From contig NZ_JAPDHV010000004.1 in the NCBI RefSeq assembly GCF_025971925.1, positions 1 through 64,000 of the forward strand: 64,000 nt of DNA, read 5' to 3'. The DNA comes from Chryseobacterium oryctis. GTDB lineage: Bacteria; Bacteroidota; Bacteroidia; Flavobacteriales; Weeksellaceae. Below, in pieces: positions 15,599 through 23,792 of this stretch. Each line of letters starts with the position of its first letter. Position 1 is the stretch's first letter. The notes beneath the pieces are model-generated. The model was given only the letters and a program-made list of their open reading frames with translations, was not told where the DNA came from and made no database searches. Both the position numbers and the translations under genes were made by a program.

Positions 15599-17720
15599 AT
15601 TTGAAAATTTTCTTAATGATATTCCCTATTTCCATAAAATCTCCATGATTTCCCACAGATCGTATTTCAGGATTGTTTTTGTCAAACTCAGAGAAAGGAA
15701 AAATTAAAAGATAGTTATTATTATTCAGATATTTATTCAGGAACTCAGGTATAAATCTCATTTGTGGAATATAAGACCTCATTCCACGTTTAGCCATAAA
15801 AACAATAAGAGCTTCGTCTTCTTGCAATTGTGATGCTGTTTTTTCACCGTCACGCCATGTCTGCATAATAATGAATTCAGCTTCAATATTGGCTTTTTTA
15901 ATAATTCTTTGTAATATTTCCATAATATTCTCTGGAGTATAGAAAACCATCGTAGCGCCAGAATTTCTAGCAATATTCCAGACTCTTAAAAGGGCATGAA
16001 AAAATCCTGCTTCCCTGTGAGCGTTTTCAGGAATCATTACTGCGTATTTTTTAACGGTGGAAAGTGGTTGTGCTGCATGGTAAACCATAACATTTACATC
16101 ATCATTCTGAAGATATCCGTTATATAGGTTATATACAAAAGAAGGGGAGAAGCCTTTTTCATCCTCAAGACCTATAATGAGGTCTGTGGCTTTCTGCTCT
16201 TTGATAACATTATTAATTCCATTTACAACATCATTATCATAACGCTTAAAAGCTTGTAATTTTACATCTGTAGAAGCTGCAATATCTACAGCCTGATGAA
16301 GTAGTTTTTCAGCATTTTTTACAGAAGATTCATTTTTGTCTTCATTAATTACATTCAGAGCAAAGATATTTTCTGTATTCTCGTGATCTTTTATCAAGAT
16401 TGCCAAATTAACCATTCTTTCAACGGTCTTTTCATAATTAAGGGCAAGAAGAATATTTTCTTCTTCATGATTGTTTCCTGAAACTGTATCTTCATTGTCA
16501 CTCTCCGCAATTTTCTGTCCGCTGGACAATGAAATAAATGATGAAATAGTACATGAGATGAGAATCAGTAAAATACTTCCATTAAGAACGTGCTCATTTA
16601 GTAATCTTATGGGTTCTCCGGTTTCGGTTTCGGAAAGGATGATATTATATCCAACCATTACGGAAGCTAAAGTTGCTGCCGCAGAAGCAGAACTTAACCC
16701 GAAAATTAATTTTCCCTCCTCTTTGGTTAAACGGAATGTTTTCTGGGTAGCAACAGCAGCAAGGTATTTCCCTCCTATGGAAGCAATCAGCATAATGGCG
16801 GCTACGCCGAGAGTTTCCCAGCTTTTGAAAAAAACTTTAAAATCAATCAACATTCCTACACTGATCAGGAAAAAGGGGATAAAAATGGCGTTTCCTACAA
16901 ATTCTACACGGTTCATCAATGATGATGTATGAGGAATAAGCCTGTTTAATGCCAATCCAGCAAAGAAAGCTCCAATAATAGCCTCTACACTGGCAAGTTC
17001 AGCCAAAAGAGCCGCAAGGTAAATCATCACTAATACAAAAATATACTGGGAAATCTTATCATCAACTTTTTTGAAAAACCATCTTCCTATTATAGGAAAC
17101 AGCAGAAGAACAACCAAACTGAAAACAATAAAAGAGATAGATAATTTTACCCAAAATTCTGTTCCTACATTTCCTTGTGACATTCCTACGATAATGGCAA
17201 GAACCAAGAGTGCAAGAATATCGGTAATCATTGTTCCTCCTACTGTAATATTTACAGCAAGATTCTTTACAATTCCTAATTTACTCAATAACGGATAGGC
17301 AATAAGGGTATGTGAAGAGAATAAACTTGCAAATAATACTGAAGTAAGAAGAGAGAAGTTTAAAAGATAATATCCACCGATAAACCCTATAACGAATGGA
17401 GCAAGGAATGTATAAATTCCGAATGTGAGACTTTTCCATTTATTTTTTTTGAAATCTCCCATATCTATTTCCAGACCTGCGAGAAACATGATGTATAATA
17501 ATCCGGTGGTTCCGGTTACTACAATACTGCTGTCTCTGGATAAAATATTAAAACCGTTAGGTCCTATTACAGCTCCTGCAATAATGAGCCCCAAAAGGTG
17601 AGGAACCTTGATTTTATTTAATAGCAAGGGTGCAGCTAGTATGATGATAAGAACCAATAAAAATTTAAGGACAGGATCTTCAATAGGAAGACTCAGATTA
17701 TGGATGTTTAATAAAATCAT
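15597..17720 (-). CDS. KefB/CPA2-type cation:proton antiporter with C-terminal USP-like domain
   Basis: A 707-residue inner-membrane protein. About 12 helices occupy residues 1-395, with the CPA2 pattern PHLLGLIIAGAVIGPNGF and GLEIDMGDFKKN. The last 280 residues are cytoplasmic and resemble two universal-stress-protein-like domains (for example ILLALNYEKTVERMVNLAILI), which may sense nucleotide or redox state. It would exchange sodium or potassium for protons. It begins 6 nt after the small lipoprotein gene and is probably co-transcribed with it. Confidence 0.88.
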   Translation of the reverse strand: MILLNIHNLSLPIEDPVLKFLLVLIIILAAPLLLNKIKVPHLLGLIIAGAVIGPNGFNILSRDSSIVVTGTTGLLYIMFLAGLEIDMGDFKKNKWKSLTFGIYTFLAPFVIGFIGGYYLLNFSLLTSVLFASLFSSHTLIAYPLLSKLGIVKNLAVNITVGGTMITDILALLVLAIIVGMSQGNVGTEFWVKLSISFIVFSLVVLLLFPIIGRWFFKKVDDKISQYIFVLVMIYLAALLAELASVEAIIGAFFAGLALNRLIPHTSSLMNRVEFVGNAIFIPFFLISVGMLIDFKVFFKSWETLGVAAIMLIASIGGKYLAAVATQKTFRLTKEEGKLIFGLSSASAAATLASVMVGYNIILSETETGEPIRLLNEHVLNGSILLILISCTISSFISLSSGQKIAESDNEDTVSGNNHEEENILLALNYEKTVERMVNLAILIKDHENTENIFALNVINEDKNESSVKNAEKLLHQAVDIAASTDVKLQAFKRYDNDVVNGINNVIKEQKATDLIIGLEDEKGFSPSFVYNLYNGYLQNDDVNVMVYHAAQPLSTVKKYAVMIPENAHREAGFFHALLRVWNIARNSGATMVFYTPENIMEILQRIIKKANIEAEFIIMQTWRDGEKTASQLQEDEALIVFMAKRGMRSYIPQMRFIPEFLNKYLNNNNYLLIFPFSEFDKNNPEIRSVGNHGDFMEIGNIIKKIFK

Positions 17721-17726
17721 AAGTGT

Positions 17727-18290
17727 TTATTTTGTGGAACGTAGCAATTCAACAGAGAATTTTGCTGTACAGTTGTCGTCTATTGTAATAGTTCTTGTAC
17801 CTTTTATTTTTTCCGCAGAAATCTCATTAAATAATACATTCATTTCTACCTTTTTTTGAGATGTGGAATCAGTCTTATAATATAATTTAATTTCGTTATT
17901 TTCAAATTTCCCGGAATATACTCTTACCAGTTTATTATTACTGATAATTTTAGTTATCATCTGTGTAGAGTCTTGGTCAAATTCCCAAATATCTGTACGT
18001 TGATCGCCAACTACATAATCTGTACAGCTGGATTCTGTGCAGATCGTTTTACCATTCCATAGGCCAGATATTTCTATTGGCCAACTGATAACATTAGCTG
18101 AATCTTTTTCAGAAAAAATACTGTCTCTCATTTTCAATAAGGCTTGATATTCAGATTCTTTCTGTGCGAAAAGTTTTTCTTTTTCAAGAAGTTGTTGTTC
18201 TCTGACGCTTAAGTTGTTTTCCTTTCTTTTGTCACTACAACCGATGAAAAAAAGAATAATAAAAAAAATTGCGAATAAATTTTTTAGCAT
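17727..18290 (-). CDS. small lipoprotein of unknown function
   Basis: A 187-residue protein with a signal sequence ending in FFIGC, a lipobox with Cys18 as lipidation site. A charged, coiled-coil-like stretch (LLEKEKLFAQKESEYQALLKM) follows at about 35-55, then a beta-rich domain with Cys residues in GKTICTESSCTDYV. I do not recognise the family. It is 6 nt upstream of the KefB-type antiporter and may be regulated with it, perhaps as a periplasmic partner, which is only an inference from position. Confidence 0.75.
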   Translation of the reverse strand: MLKNLFAIFFIILFFIGCSDKRKENNLSVREQQLLEKEKLFAQKESEYQALLKMRDSIFSEKDSANVISWPIEISGLWNGKTICTESSCTDYVVGDQRTDIWEFDQDSTQMITKIISNNKLVRVYSGKFENNEIKLYYKTDSTSQKKVEMNVLFNEISAEKIKGTRTITIDDNCTAKFSVELLRSTK

Positions 18291-18367
18291 ATCGTTGATC
18301 TTGTTTCAACAATATAAGGAAAAAATACTAAAAAAATAAAAAGAATTTTCGAAAGTTTAGTGTAAAA

Positions 18368-19273
18368 TTATTTAATCTTTTGTTTTTTTGATGCTTCTGG
18401 ATTATAATTAATAATAAATATTCCACACATAATTAGAATAGCGGCAACGATAAATTTAGCGGAAATGCTTTCATTTAAAATCAGCCAGCCTAAAAATATG
18501 GCAATAATTGTATTGATGTAAGCTAATATAGAGACCTGAACAGGAGAAATTTTAGTTAATGCATAATGAAAAGCAAAAAAAGCAATCACAGAACCGAATA
18601 TAGCAAGATAGAGCATTGCTGAAACGCTTCTTAATGTCCAATCTTCAAAATTGTAGTTTTCTGAAAATATGAAAGCAAAAATAACTTGTATAATTCCAGC
18701 AAATAAGAACTGATAGAATAAATTCAAAGAAATATTTCCGCTTTGAATATTCAATTTTTTGGTGAAAATAGTTCCTGATGCCCATCCTGAAATAGCACAA
18801 AACAAGAAAATAATTCCCATTCTGTAATCGGGATTGGCTAAATCTTTAACACCATCCCAAAAAATGAAAAGGATTCCGCCAAAACACATCAAAACACCTA
18901 TTAAAGCCCTAAAGCTAAATTTTTGAATACCAAGTGCAACACTTCCTAAAAATACGAGAATAGGAGAGGCTGTACTGATAAGAGATGCTAAACTACTCGA
19001 AACCGTTTCTTCCGCAACCGTTGTCATGCCGTTGGCTACAACAAGCATTAATGTTGAAAAAATAATTTGATAGCCTAAGTTTTTCCAGCCAATCCATCGA
19101 AATTCCTTTCTGTAAATTAATATCAGTAAAATAATAATTGATGCCAAAAACTGGCGAATCCCTGCTACAAACCAAGCAGGAATGCTTTCTACAGCTACCC
19201 GAATGGCTAAAAACGTTGTTCCCCAAACTATGGCTACGGTGATTATGGCAAGAAGAAGTTTGTAATCTTTCAA
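18368..19273 (-). CDS. EamA family transporter (DMT superfamily)
   Basis: A 301-residue protein with ten predicted membrane helices arranged as two EamA repeats (residues about 5-145 and 155-290), with IVWGTTFLAIR in the first. The family exports metabolites such as amino acids or nucleosides; the substrate is unknown. The likely start is TTG at 19273, since no ATG or GTG lies in frame between the promoter and the conserved N terminus MKDYKLLLAI. Confidence 0.87.
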   Translation of the reverse strand: MKDYKLLLAIITVAIVWGTTFLAIRVAVESIPAWFVAGIRQFLASIIILLILIYRKEFRWIGWKNLGYQIIFSTLMLVVANGMTTVAEETVSSSLASLISTASPILVFLGSVALGIQKFSFRALIGVLMCFGGILFIFWDGVKDLANPDYRMGIIFLFCAISGWASGTIFTKKLNIQSGNISLNLFYQFLFAGIIQVIFAFIFSENYNFEDWTLRSVSAMLYLAIFGSVIAFFAFHYALTKISPVQVSILAYINTIIAIFLGWLILNESISAKFIVAAILIMCGIFIINYNPEASKKQKIK

Positions 19274-19293
19274 AACGAAGGTGTAAAGTGTAA

Positions 19294-19301
19294 CAAAGAT
19301 A
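19294..19301 (-). promoter_or_regulatory. -7 box of the EamA gene
   Basis: On the minus strand TATCTTTG lies 20 nt upstream of the TTG start at 19273, which supports that unusual start codon. Confidence 0.5.
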
Positions 19302-19366
19302 TTGCTAGTTTTTATATTTTAGCGATAGATTAGGAAAATAGAATTAAATAGAGTGAATCAATCAAT

Positions 19367-20494
19367 ATGTGGAATCCATTTAGAAGAAAGAAAAAAGAAC
19401 AGTCTAAAACTAAGTTTAATTTTGATTTTCAAACCTTTCATAATCTGTTTCAGTATCTTGTTCATGAGTCCAATCAAGTGAGTGTGTTTGTGGACGGGTT
19501 TGAAAAAGAAGCAGAAATGACATGGTATGAGTTTCCATATTCCTATCAAAATTCTGAATATGATGAGAAGGTTTTAGAACGAAAAGGGTTCAAAAACTTT
19601 TATGAATTGTTAAATATTGTTCACGAAAAAGCAGAAATAAGTCCTGTTGATATTGAAAGTGATATAGAAAACAATAGACAATATGATTTGATGATTTTCA
19701 ACTTTTATGTGAATCCAAATGAAAATGAGAAAAGACATTTTAAAAGGATAAAATGTAGTTTTTACTTGTTCTTCGTTTGTGAAAATAATGCAGAAGAGAT
19801 TAATTCTTTCAGGATTTTTTATTCGCGAGGTCTTATTTATACAATTGAAGATTTGCTGGATGCAAAGTTTTTGGGAGATATTAATAATCCTGAACCGGAA
19901 GATGAGATTTTTATTGAAAGATTTGAAAAAGTTTTGGCAGCATTGTCGCAGGAAACAGGAGTTATTATTAATGAAGAAATTTTGAATAAGCATCCCAATG
20001 TTCTTATTTCAAAAGATGCTACATTGCAGGATTTTAGAGAGGTCTTGGATATGACTAATTATTGGAAAATAGATAATGCGGAAGAACAAGCACAATATTT
20101 TTATGAACAATGGCAAAAGGATGAGGAGCAACTCATTGCTGAATTGGAAGAACAAGGTGAAGATTATTATGATGATGGGTATTTTCCTTTGAGATTTGAA
20201 ATTATTCATGAAGATAATTATTGGCATAGTGACTGGAAATTTGATCCTGAAGATATGGAAGGAATTATCGAATACTTTCTGGATGAAGATTGGACGTTTG
20301 ATTATCCTGAAGAAACCTACAGCCATGATCTCTTTGTATATGTACAAAAAGCATTGTCAGAAAAAGGTTTGGAACTTATGAATATGGATACTTTAGGAGA
20401 CAGTTATGGCTTTTTTATAGTGAAAAAAGAAAATGTAAGCCATTTACTTAGCCTTTCGAATAAATTGAAATTGGGTATTGAAAGATTGTCCTAG
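19367..20494 (+). CDS. acidic cytoplasmic protein of unknown function
   Basis: A 375-residue protein with no signal peptide or membrane segment. It begins with a basic tail (MWNPFRRKKKEQSK), then becomes very acidic, with Asp/Glu-rich stretches such as EEQLIAELEEQGEDYYDDG at about 250-268 and PEDMEGIIEYFLDEDW. The C-terminal part has alternating strands and helices and ends in GFFIVKKENVSHLLSLSNKL. I cannot place it in a functional family; a role as an immunity or structural protein is possible but not shown. It stands alone between EamA and purE. Confidence 0.7.
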   Translation: MWNPFRRKKKEQSKTKFNFDFQTFHNLFQYLVHESNQVSVFVDGFEKEAEMTWYEFPYSYQNSEYDEKVLERKGFKNFYELLNIVHEKAEISPVDIESDIENNRQYDLMIFNFYVNPNENEKRHFKRIKCSFYLFFVCENNAEEINSFRIFYSRGLIYTIEDLLDAKFLGDINNPEPEDEIFIERFEKVLAALSQETGVIINEEILNKHPNVLISKDATLQDFREVLDMTNYWKIDNAEEQAQYFYEQWQKDEEQLIAELEEQGEDYYDDGYFPLRFEIIHEDNYWHSDWKFDPEDMEGIIEYFLDEDWTFDYPEETYSHDLFVYVQKALSEKGLELMNMDTLGDSYGFFIVKKENVSHLLSLSNKLKLGIERLS

Positions 20495-20548
20495 TGTTTG
20501 AAAAAGATTATGGTTTATAGTTTATCCTTCGACCTCACACATTTTTTT

Positions 20549-20556
20549 TATCTTTG
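20549..20556 (+). promoter_or_regulatory. -7 box of purE
   Basis: TATCTTTG, 18 nt before the ATG at 20575, with an A-rich leader (taaaaaagtaat) in between. Confidence 0.5.
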
Positions 20557-20574
20557 AATATCTAAAAAAGTAAT

Positions 20575-21078
20575 ATGATCGGAATTATTATGGGCAGTCA
20601 GAGTGATTTGCCAATCATGGAACAGGCAGCCAATTTTTTGAAAAGTTTAGATATTCCTTATGAATTGACTGTGGTTTCGGCTCACAGAACTCCGGAAAGG
20701 ATGTTTGAATATGCAAAAACAGCCAAAGAAAGAGGATTGAAAGTAATCATTGCTGGAGCAGGAGGTGCTGCACATCTTCCGGGAATGGTGGCAAGTTGTA
20801 CCACTTTACCGGTGATTGGTGTTCCTATTTTATCAAGTAATTCTATTGATGGGTGGGATTCTGTATTGTCTATTCTTCAAATGCCGGGAGGAATTCCTGT
20901 GGCAACTGTAGCTTTGAATGGAGCATTGAATGCAGGGATTTTAGCTGCAAAAATTTTAGGAAGTGCAGATAGTCAAATTTCGGATAAACTTCAAAAATAT
21001 CAGGATTCTTTAAAAGATAAAGTATTGGGAACAGTTGATGATGTTAAAAAGCTGCATCCTAATCGGTATGATAAATAA
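20575..21078 (+). CDS. purE: N5-carboxyaminoimidazole ribonucleotide mutase
   Basis: A 167-residue class I PurE, which moves the carboxyl group on carboxyaminoimidazole ribonucleotide after PurK acts. It has the conserved phosphate loop [18 protein letters not shown] with the catalytic His, and [15 protein letters not shown]. These residues mark the N5-CAIR mutase, consistent with a purK gene in the same window. It is monocistronic with its own promoter and terminator. Confidence 0.95.
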   Translation: MIGIIMGSQSDLPIMEQAANFLKSLDIPYELTVVSAHRTPERMFEYAKTAKERGLKVIIAGAGGAAHLPGMVASCTTLPVIGVPILSSNSIDGWDSVLSILQMPGGIPVATVALNGALNAGILAAKILGSADSQISDKLQKYQDSLKDKVLGTVDDVKKLHPNRYDK

Positions 21079-21107
21079 AAAATGCTCCATAATCGGAGCT
21101 TTTTTTT
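21079..21107. terminator. terminator between purE and YiaA-like gene
   Basis: TGCTCC and GGAGCT arms around a short AT loop, with A residues before and T residues after, directly after the purE stop. It can serve both convergent genes. Confidence 0.75.
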
Positions 21108-21498
21108 ATTCTTGAAGCATATTGTCTCGTGTATTTTTCTGAACAGCAATGGCTCCGAAAAGGGCTAATAAAAAAGCAAAGGCATAAAAACCTTTCTCAC
21201 TCGGAAGAATAGTAGCATTCCATAAACCGATAGCTAATAAAACTATTGAAGATAGGGTGGCAAACCAACAAATACCATAATAAATATCAGTAACTTTAAT
21301 ATTTTCTAATCTGTCACGAACGGCTTTTTGCAAAGAAACGACAGCAAATAAACCATAAAGTAAGATGGTGAAATAATATCCTTTTTCATTGAGCTGCATT
21401 TCTGCTCTTGCAAGACCTACGACAAACCCAATCATTCCTGCTCCTAAAGCAATCCATGAGGCAGCTACGAATGCATTTGATACATTTTGTTTTTTCAT
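21106..21498 (-). CDS. YiaA/YiaB-like inner-membrane protein
   Basis: A 130-residue protein with four hydrophobic helices in two similar pairs (GAGMIGFVVGLARAEMQLNEKG and SIVLLAIGLWNATILPSEKG), each pair ending in a short loop and a GYYF or GFYA helix. This is the YiaAB two-helix duplication. No enzymatic residues are visible and the function is unknown. Confidence 0.82.
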   Translation of the reverse strand: MKKQNVSNAFVAASWIALGAGMIGFVVGLARAEMQLNEKGYYFTILLYGLFAVVSLQKAVRDRLENIKVTDIYYGICWFATLSSIVLLAIGLWNATILPSEKGFYAFAFLLALFGAIAVQKNTRDNMLQE

Positions 21499-21521
21499 TT
21501 TTAATGTTTTTTTTAAGATTT

Positions 21522-21529
21522 CAAATATA
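21522..21529 (-). promoter_or_regulatory. -7 box of the YiaA-like gene
   Basis: On the minus strand TATATTTG lies 23 nt upstream of the start at 21498. Confidence 0.5.
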
Positions 21530-21594
21530 TCACAAATTTTATTATGTATGAAATGGGGAAAATACGGTAAATAAAATTAGATTATGTATACCAT

Positions 21595-21632
21595 AAAAAA
21601 ACTCTTCAAGAATTTTTCTTGAAGAGTTTTTT
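21595..21632 (-). terminator. terminator of ahcY
   Basis: A perfect 12-bp stem, ACTCTTCAAGAA (21601-21612) with TTCTTGAAGAGT (21616-21627), loop of 3 nt, and T runs on both strands. It lies just after the ahcY stop. Confidence 0.88.
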
Positions 21633-21649
21633 ATTAAGATTAAAAAATA

Positions 21650-22963
21650 TTAATATCTATAATATTCTGGTTTGAATGGTCCTTCAACCTCTACACCAAT
21701 ATATTTAGCCTGTTCAGGAGAAAGAGTTTCTAGTTCTACACCAATTTTTTTAAGGTGAAGAGCCGCTACTTTTTCGTCTAATTTTTTAGGAAGTGTGTAT
21801 ACTTCGTTTTTGTAAGCTGCAGAATTAGTCCAAAGTTCAATTTGAGCTAAAGTCTGGTTAGAGAAAGAATTAGACATTACAAAAGATGGGTGACCTGTAG
21901 CACAACCAAGGTTTACCAATCTACCTTCTGCAAGAATAATGATTTCTTTACCATCTACGTTATAGATATCAACTTGAGGTTTTACTTCATATTTTGTAGA
22001 ACCATAGTTATCGTTTAACCAAGCCATATCGATTTCGTTATCGAAGTGACCGATGTTACAAACGATAGTTTTATCTTTCATTTTTTTGAAATGCTCACCT
22101 CTTACGATATTGAAGTTACCTGTTGTAGTAATAACGATATCAGCAGTTTCGATTACATTTTCTAGTTTCTTAACCTCATAACCTTCCATGGCAGCCTGAA
22201 GTGCACAGATTGGGTCGATTTCTGTAACCGTAACAATAGAACCAGCTCCTCTGAAAGATGCAGCAGTACCTTTACCCACGTCTCCGTATCCGCAAACTAC
22301 TACTCTTTTACCAGCCAACATAACGTCAGTTGCTCTTCTGATAGCATCTACTGCAGATTCTCTACATCCGTATTTGTTATCAAATTTAGATTTCGTTACA
22401 GAATCATTTACGTTAATTGCAGGCATTACTAAAGTTCCGTTTGCCATTCTTTCATACAATCTGTGAACCCCTGTTGTAGTTTCTTCAGAAAGCCCTTTGA
22501 TGTCTTTAGTTAATTCAGGGTATTTATCAAAAACCATGTTTGTTAAATCTCCACCATCATCCAAAATCATGTTTAATGGTTTTCTGTCTTCACCAAAGAA
22601 CAAAGTTTGCTCAATACACCAGTCAAATTCTTCTGCGTTCATACCTTTCCAAGCATAAACAGGAATTCCTGCAGCAGCAATTGCAGCAGCAGCGTGATCT
22701 TGTGTAGAGAAAATATTACAAGAAGACCAAGTAACTTCAGCTCCTAAAGCTACTAATGTCTCGATAAGCACAGCAGTTTGGATTGTCATGTGTAGACATC
22801 CTGCGATTCTTGCACCTTTTAATGGTTGAGAGGGGCCATACTCTTCACGGATTGCCATTAGACCTGGCATTTCAGCTTCTGCAAGGGTAATTTCTTTTCT
22901 GCCCCATTCTGCTAGGGAAATATCCTTAACTTTATAAGGAACGTATTGTGTTGTAGTACTCAT
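21650..22963 (-). CDS. ahcY: S-adenosylhomocysteine hydrolase
   Basis: A 437-residue NAD-dependent enzyme that splits S-adenosylhomocysteine into adenosine and homocysteine, keeping methylation going. It has the NAD-binding glycine motif [17 protein letters not shown] at about 225-241, the conserved [12 protein letters not shown] and [12 protein letters not shown] segments of the catalytic domain, and the C-terminal Lys/Tyr motif KPEYYRY. Length and motifs are normal. The promoter is 45 nt upstream and the gene is monocistronic. Confidence 0.95.
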   Translation of the reverse strand: MSTTTQYVPYKVKDISLAEWGRKEITLAEAEMPGLMAIREEYGPSQPLKGARIAGCLHMTIQTAVLIETLVALGAEVTWSSCNIFSTQDHAAAAIAAAGIPVYAWKGMNAEEFDWCIEQTLFFGEDRKPLNMILDDGGDLTNMVFDKYPELTKDIKGLSEETTTGVHRLYERMANGTLVMPAINVNDSVTKSKFDNKYGCRESAVDAIRRATDVMLAGKRVVVCGYGDVGKGTAASFRGAGSIVTVTEIDPICALQAAMEGYEVKKLENVIETADIVITTTGNFNIVRGEHFKKMKDKTIVCNIGHFDNEIDMAWLNDNYGSTKYEVKPQVDIYNVDGKEIIILAEGRLVNLGCATGHPSFVMSNSFSNQTLAQIELWTNSAAYKNEVYTLPKKLDEKVAALHLKKIGVELETLSPEQAKYIGVEVEGPFKPEYYRY

Positions 22964-23007
22964 ATGTTGATGAATAAGTTTAAATTCAAAAAATTAAAAA
23001 TAGAATG

Positions 23008-23015
23008 CAAAATTA
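23008..23015 (-). promoter_or_regulatory. -7 box of ahcY
   Basis: On the minus strand TAATTTTG lies 44 nt upstream of the start at 22963. Confidence 0.5.
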
Positions 23016-23153
23016 CAATTAATAATTAATATAAAAAAACGTGACTTGAAGTCTGGTTATAGGAAATTATACTTGCACTTGAAGATAAGATTATTGAATG
23101 GGAAATTAATTTGTATGACAATCTAATACCAATTTTATTAATTTTCTTTTTGG

Positions 23154-23161
23154 TAATTTTG
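23154..23161 (+). promoter_or_regulatory. -7 box of the phosphopantetheinyl transferase gene
   Basis: TAATTTTG lies 16 nt before the ATG at 23178. Confidence 0.5.
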
Positions 23162-23177
23162 CCCAATAAAAAAATCA

Positions 23178-23792
23178 ATGCCTCTTTATCGCGATTTTTC
23201 AGATCATAATGCCAAAATTCTCGTATGGAAATACGACAAAAATGAAGAATTGAACATCCAAACACTTTTAGAACCAGAAAATGCTGAAAAAGTAAAAGAT
23301 TATCATCCGAAGAAATTATTGGAAGTATTAATGGTACGCAAACTTTTAAAAAGTTTAAAGCCGGATTCGAAAATATTATACAATGATAGAGAGCCTTTTT
23401 TGTCTCCAAAAGATGCCGAAATTTCTATCACTCATTCCTTTCCTTTTGCAGCAATTGCTATTTCTAAAAATAAAATAGGAATTGATATTGAAAAGTTCAA
23501 TCCTAAAATTTTGAGAGTAATTGATAAGTTTACTTATGAAAATGAAAGGGGTTTTATTCCTTCCAATAATGCTGTAACCTTTTATACCATTATTTGGAGT
23601 GTAAAAGAAAGTATGTACAAACTTCATCATTCAAAATTTTGGTCACTTAAAAAACATTATGAAGTCAGACCTTTTGAGCTAGAATATTTGGATAGTATAC
23701 AATGCCGTGTGCATGACGATACTATTTCTGATGAGTTGAAAGCAAGAGTGAAATTTTTTGATGATTATTGTTTTACGATTGTTGAGGAATAG
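23178..23792 (+). CDS. 4'-phosphopantetheinyl transferase superfamily protein
   Basis: A 204-residue protein that would transfer phosphopantetheine from coenzyme A to carrier proteins. The C-terminal half has the superfamily signature IGIDIEKF (Mg-binding Asp and Glu, about residue 103) and WSVKESMYKL (about residue 138; Glu as third ligand and Lys). The size fits the Sfp/small-ACPS-like group rather than AcpS. The frame overlaps the convergent FUSC gene by 20 nt, so its last residues are encoded opposite that protein's C terminus. Confidence 0.87.
   Translation: MPLYRDFSDHNAKILVWKYDKNEELNIQTLLEPENAEKVKDYHPKKLLEVLMVRKLLKSLKPDSKILYNDREPFLSPKDAEISITHSFPFAAIAISKNKIGIDIEKFNPKILRVIDKFTYENERGFIPSNNAVTFYTIIWSVKESMYKLHHSKFWSLKKHYEVRPFELEYLDSIQCRVHDDTISDELKARVKFFDDYCFTIVEE

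Noticed and set aside
16471..16932. 153-codon open frame opposite the KefB-type antiporter
   Set aside because: It is an antisense shadow of a well-supported membrane protein and has no motif of its own.
22964..23007. S-adenosylhomocysteine riboswitch upstream of ahcY
   Set aside because: The 44-nt leader is too short and AT-rich and shows no conserved structure.
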